From assembly GCA_035575515.1 (NCBI GenBank), contig DATLXU010000113.1:17603-81602 (forward strand): a stretch of 64,000 bases of DNA, read 5' to 3'. The translations under genes and the position numbers were made by a program. Origin of the DNA: DATLXU01 sp035575515. GTDB taxonomy: Bacteria; Acidobacteriota; Blastocatellia; UBA7656. Of this stretch, positions 63,097-64,000 are shown one piece after another (within the stretch, counting starts at the first letter, position 1; each line of letters opens with the position of its first letter). The notes beneath the pieces were generated by a model. That model made no database searches, had not been told where the DNA came from, and saw nothing but the letters and a program-made list of their open reading frames with translations.

Positions 63097-64000
63097 AGCT
63101 CGTTGATCTTGCAAAAGAGATTGATGCGAAAGCCGCAGCCGGAAGGCTCGATGTTGACGCGCGCGACGTGACGCACGATTCGCGCCAGTGTTCGACGGGC
63201 GCGGTTTTTGTCGCGATTCGAGGCGCGAAAACGGACGCTCACAGTTTCATTCCGCAAGCGGTCGAGCGCGGCGCGGTCGCGGTTATTTCTGAGCAGAGCT
63301 TTGAAGCGAGCGACGCGAACCGCATCGCTCCGGCGTGGATTGTAGTAGAAGACGCGCGCGTGGCGCTGGCTCACGCGGCGGCGGCAGTTCACGGTCATCC
63401 GTCGCGCAAGTTGAAGCTCGTCGGCGTGACAGGCACGAACGGCAAAACTACGACTGCGCATTTGATTGATTCAATCATTCGCGCAAGCGAAGGAACATCA
63501 GCGATGTTTGGAACTATCAGCCATCGCGTTGGCAACGAAGCCGCGACGGCGCATCACACGACGCCTGAAGCGGCAGATGTTCAGCGAATGCTCGCGCACG
63601 CGGTTGAAGTGGGATGCCGCTCGGCTGTGATGGAGGTCTCGTCGCACGCGATTGAGCTTCGCCGCGCAGACTATTTGAAATTTGAAGTCGCGGTCTTCAC
63701 GAACCTGACGCGCGATCATCTGGATTATCACAAGACGATGGAGAACTACTTCGCGGCAAAAGAAAAACTCTTCACGGGCGCGCTTGGCTCTGAGCCTGTT
63801 GTGTCCGTCATCAACATTGATGACGAGTATGGCCGCCGCCTTCTTAAAAGCGCGAAGGGCCGCGTTACGACTTATGGATTGAGCGAAAACGCCGATGTGC
63901 GAACGGATGATTTTAGCCTCACGGCGCGCGGGCTGCGATTCACGGCGACGATTCCGGCGGGTAAGGTCGAAATCAATTCGCCGCTAGTTGGACGGTTTCA
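63093..64000 (+). CDS. murE: UDP-N-acetylmuramoyl-tripeptide synthetase MurE, N-terminal part (3' end outside window)
   Basis: About 302 codons are visible from a TTG start that overlaps the ftsI stop (63094-63096). The Mur ligase pattern is clear: THDSRQCSTGAVFVAIRGAK, the ATP loop GVTGTNGKTTTAHLI, HTTPEAADVQRML, MEVSSHAIELRRADY and FTNLTRDHLDYHKTM. It adds the third amino acid (usually meso-diaminopimelate, sometimes lysine) to the peptidoglycan stem. The residues that choose the amino acid lie past the window edge. Confidence 0.94.
   Translation, partial: MKLVDLAKEIDAKAAAGRLDVDARDVTHDSRQCSTGAVFVAIRGAKTDAHSFIPQAVERGAVAVISEQSFEASDANRIAPAWIVVEDARVALAHAAAAVHGHPSRKLKLVGVTGTNGKTTTAHLIDSIIRASEGTSAMFGTISHRVGNEAATAHHTTPEAADVQRMLAHAVEVGCRSAVMEVSSHAIELRRADYLKFEVAVFTNLTRDHLDYHKTMENYFAAKEKLFTGALGSEPVVSVINIDDEYGRRLLKSAKGRVTTYGLSENADVRTDDFSLTARGLRFTATIPAGKVEINSPLVGRF

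Overview
The window is a continuous piece of a bacterial chromosome, dense with genes on both strands. It most likely comes from an Acidobacteriota member of the Blastocatellia type. This is inferred from four Hanks-type Ser/Thr kinases (one TPR-linked), a CoxS-L-M-G dehydrogenase operon, DUF1844 and DUF72 proteins, large PAS/GAF hybrid kinases and an mraZ-led division cluster. No 16S or other marker is present to prove it. I see no tRNA or rRNA gene, prophage, intact IS element or CRISPR array.

Layout. 0-9.2 kb: the N-terminal part of a CHASE/PAS receptor, a zinc-ribbon/GspG-like membrane protein, a kinase-TPR protein, a ROK protein, a SthA-type transhydrogenase and a second, shortened kinase. 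9.2-13.7 kb: a molybdenum hydroxylase operon (coxS-L-M-G, form II type motif). 14-18.2 kb: flavin-dependent oxidoreductase, AraC regulator, ribF, an MBL hydrolase and a DUF1844 protein. 18.6-27.7 kb: zinc-ribbon proteins, mazG, an MscS channel, an SDR, a Tat-exported amidohydrolase, a CBS protein and DUF72. 28-33.6 kb: a 1253-residue hybrid histidine kinase, a small membrane protein and a subtilase. 33.8-38.4 kb: aldehyde dehydrogenase, cysS, a nucleotidyltransferase gene broken by one stop codon, and ilvE. 39-43.6 kb: DUF58, NUDIX, D-aminoacylase-like and MoxR genes, tightly packed. 44-47.6 kb: acsA and two HAD phosphatases (gph-like and kdsC-like). 48-57.7 kb: a kinase-UvrD helicase fusion, an HU protein, a site-2 protease, a LOG-like protein, an FHA-FHA-ABC transporter and a fourth kinase. 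57.8-64 kb: a ZIP transporter and the dcw cluster (mraZ, rsmH, ftsL, ftsI, murE), which runs off the end.

Two things stand out. The first is the single reading frame joining a complete Ser/Thr kinase to a complete UvrD/PcrA-type helicase (48011-50950). The second is a family of intergenic elements built from tandem 7-base units (8 in one case), often as two opposing arms and sometimes around a shared palindromic core. They occur in at least eight gaps, including inside the cox operon and between ftsL and ftsI. Two further loci carry other hairpin repeats.

Signalling is a theme. Four kinases, two FHA domains fused to an exporter next to a kinase, and two large sensor proteins suggest heavy use of protein phosphorylation. 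Many upstream ATG/GTG/TTG codons are available, so several starts given here are choices based on ribosome-binding sites or on where family similarity begins.
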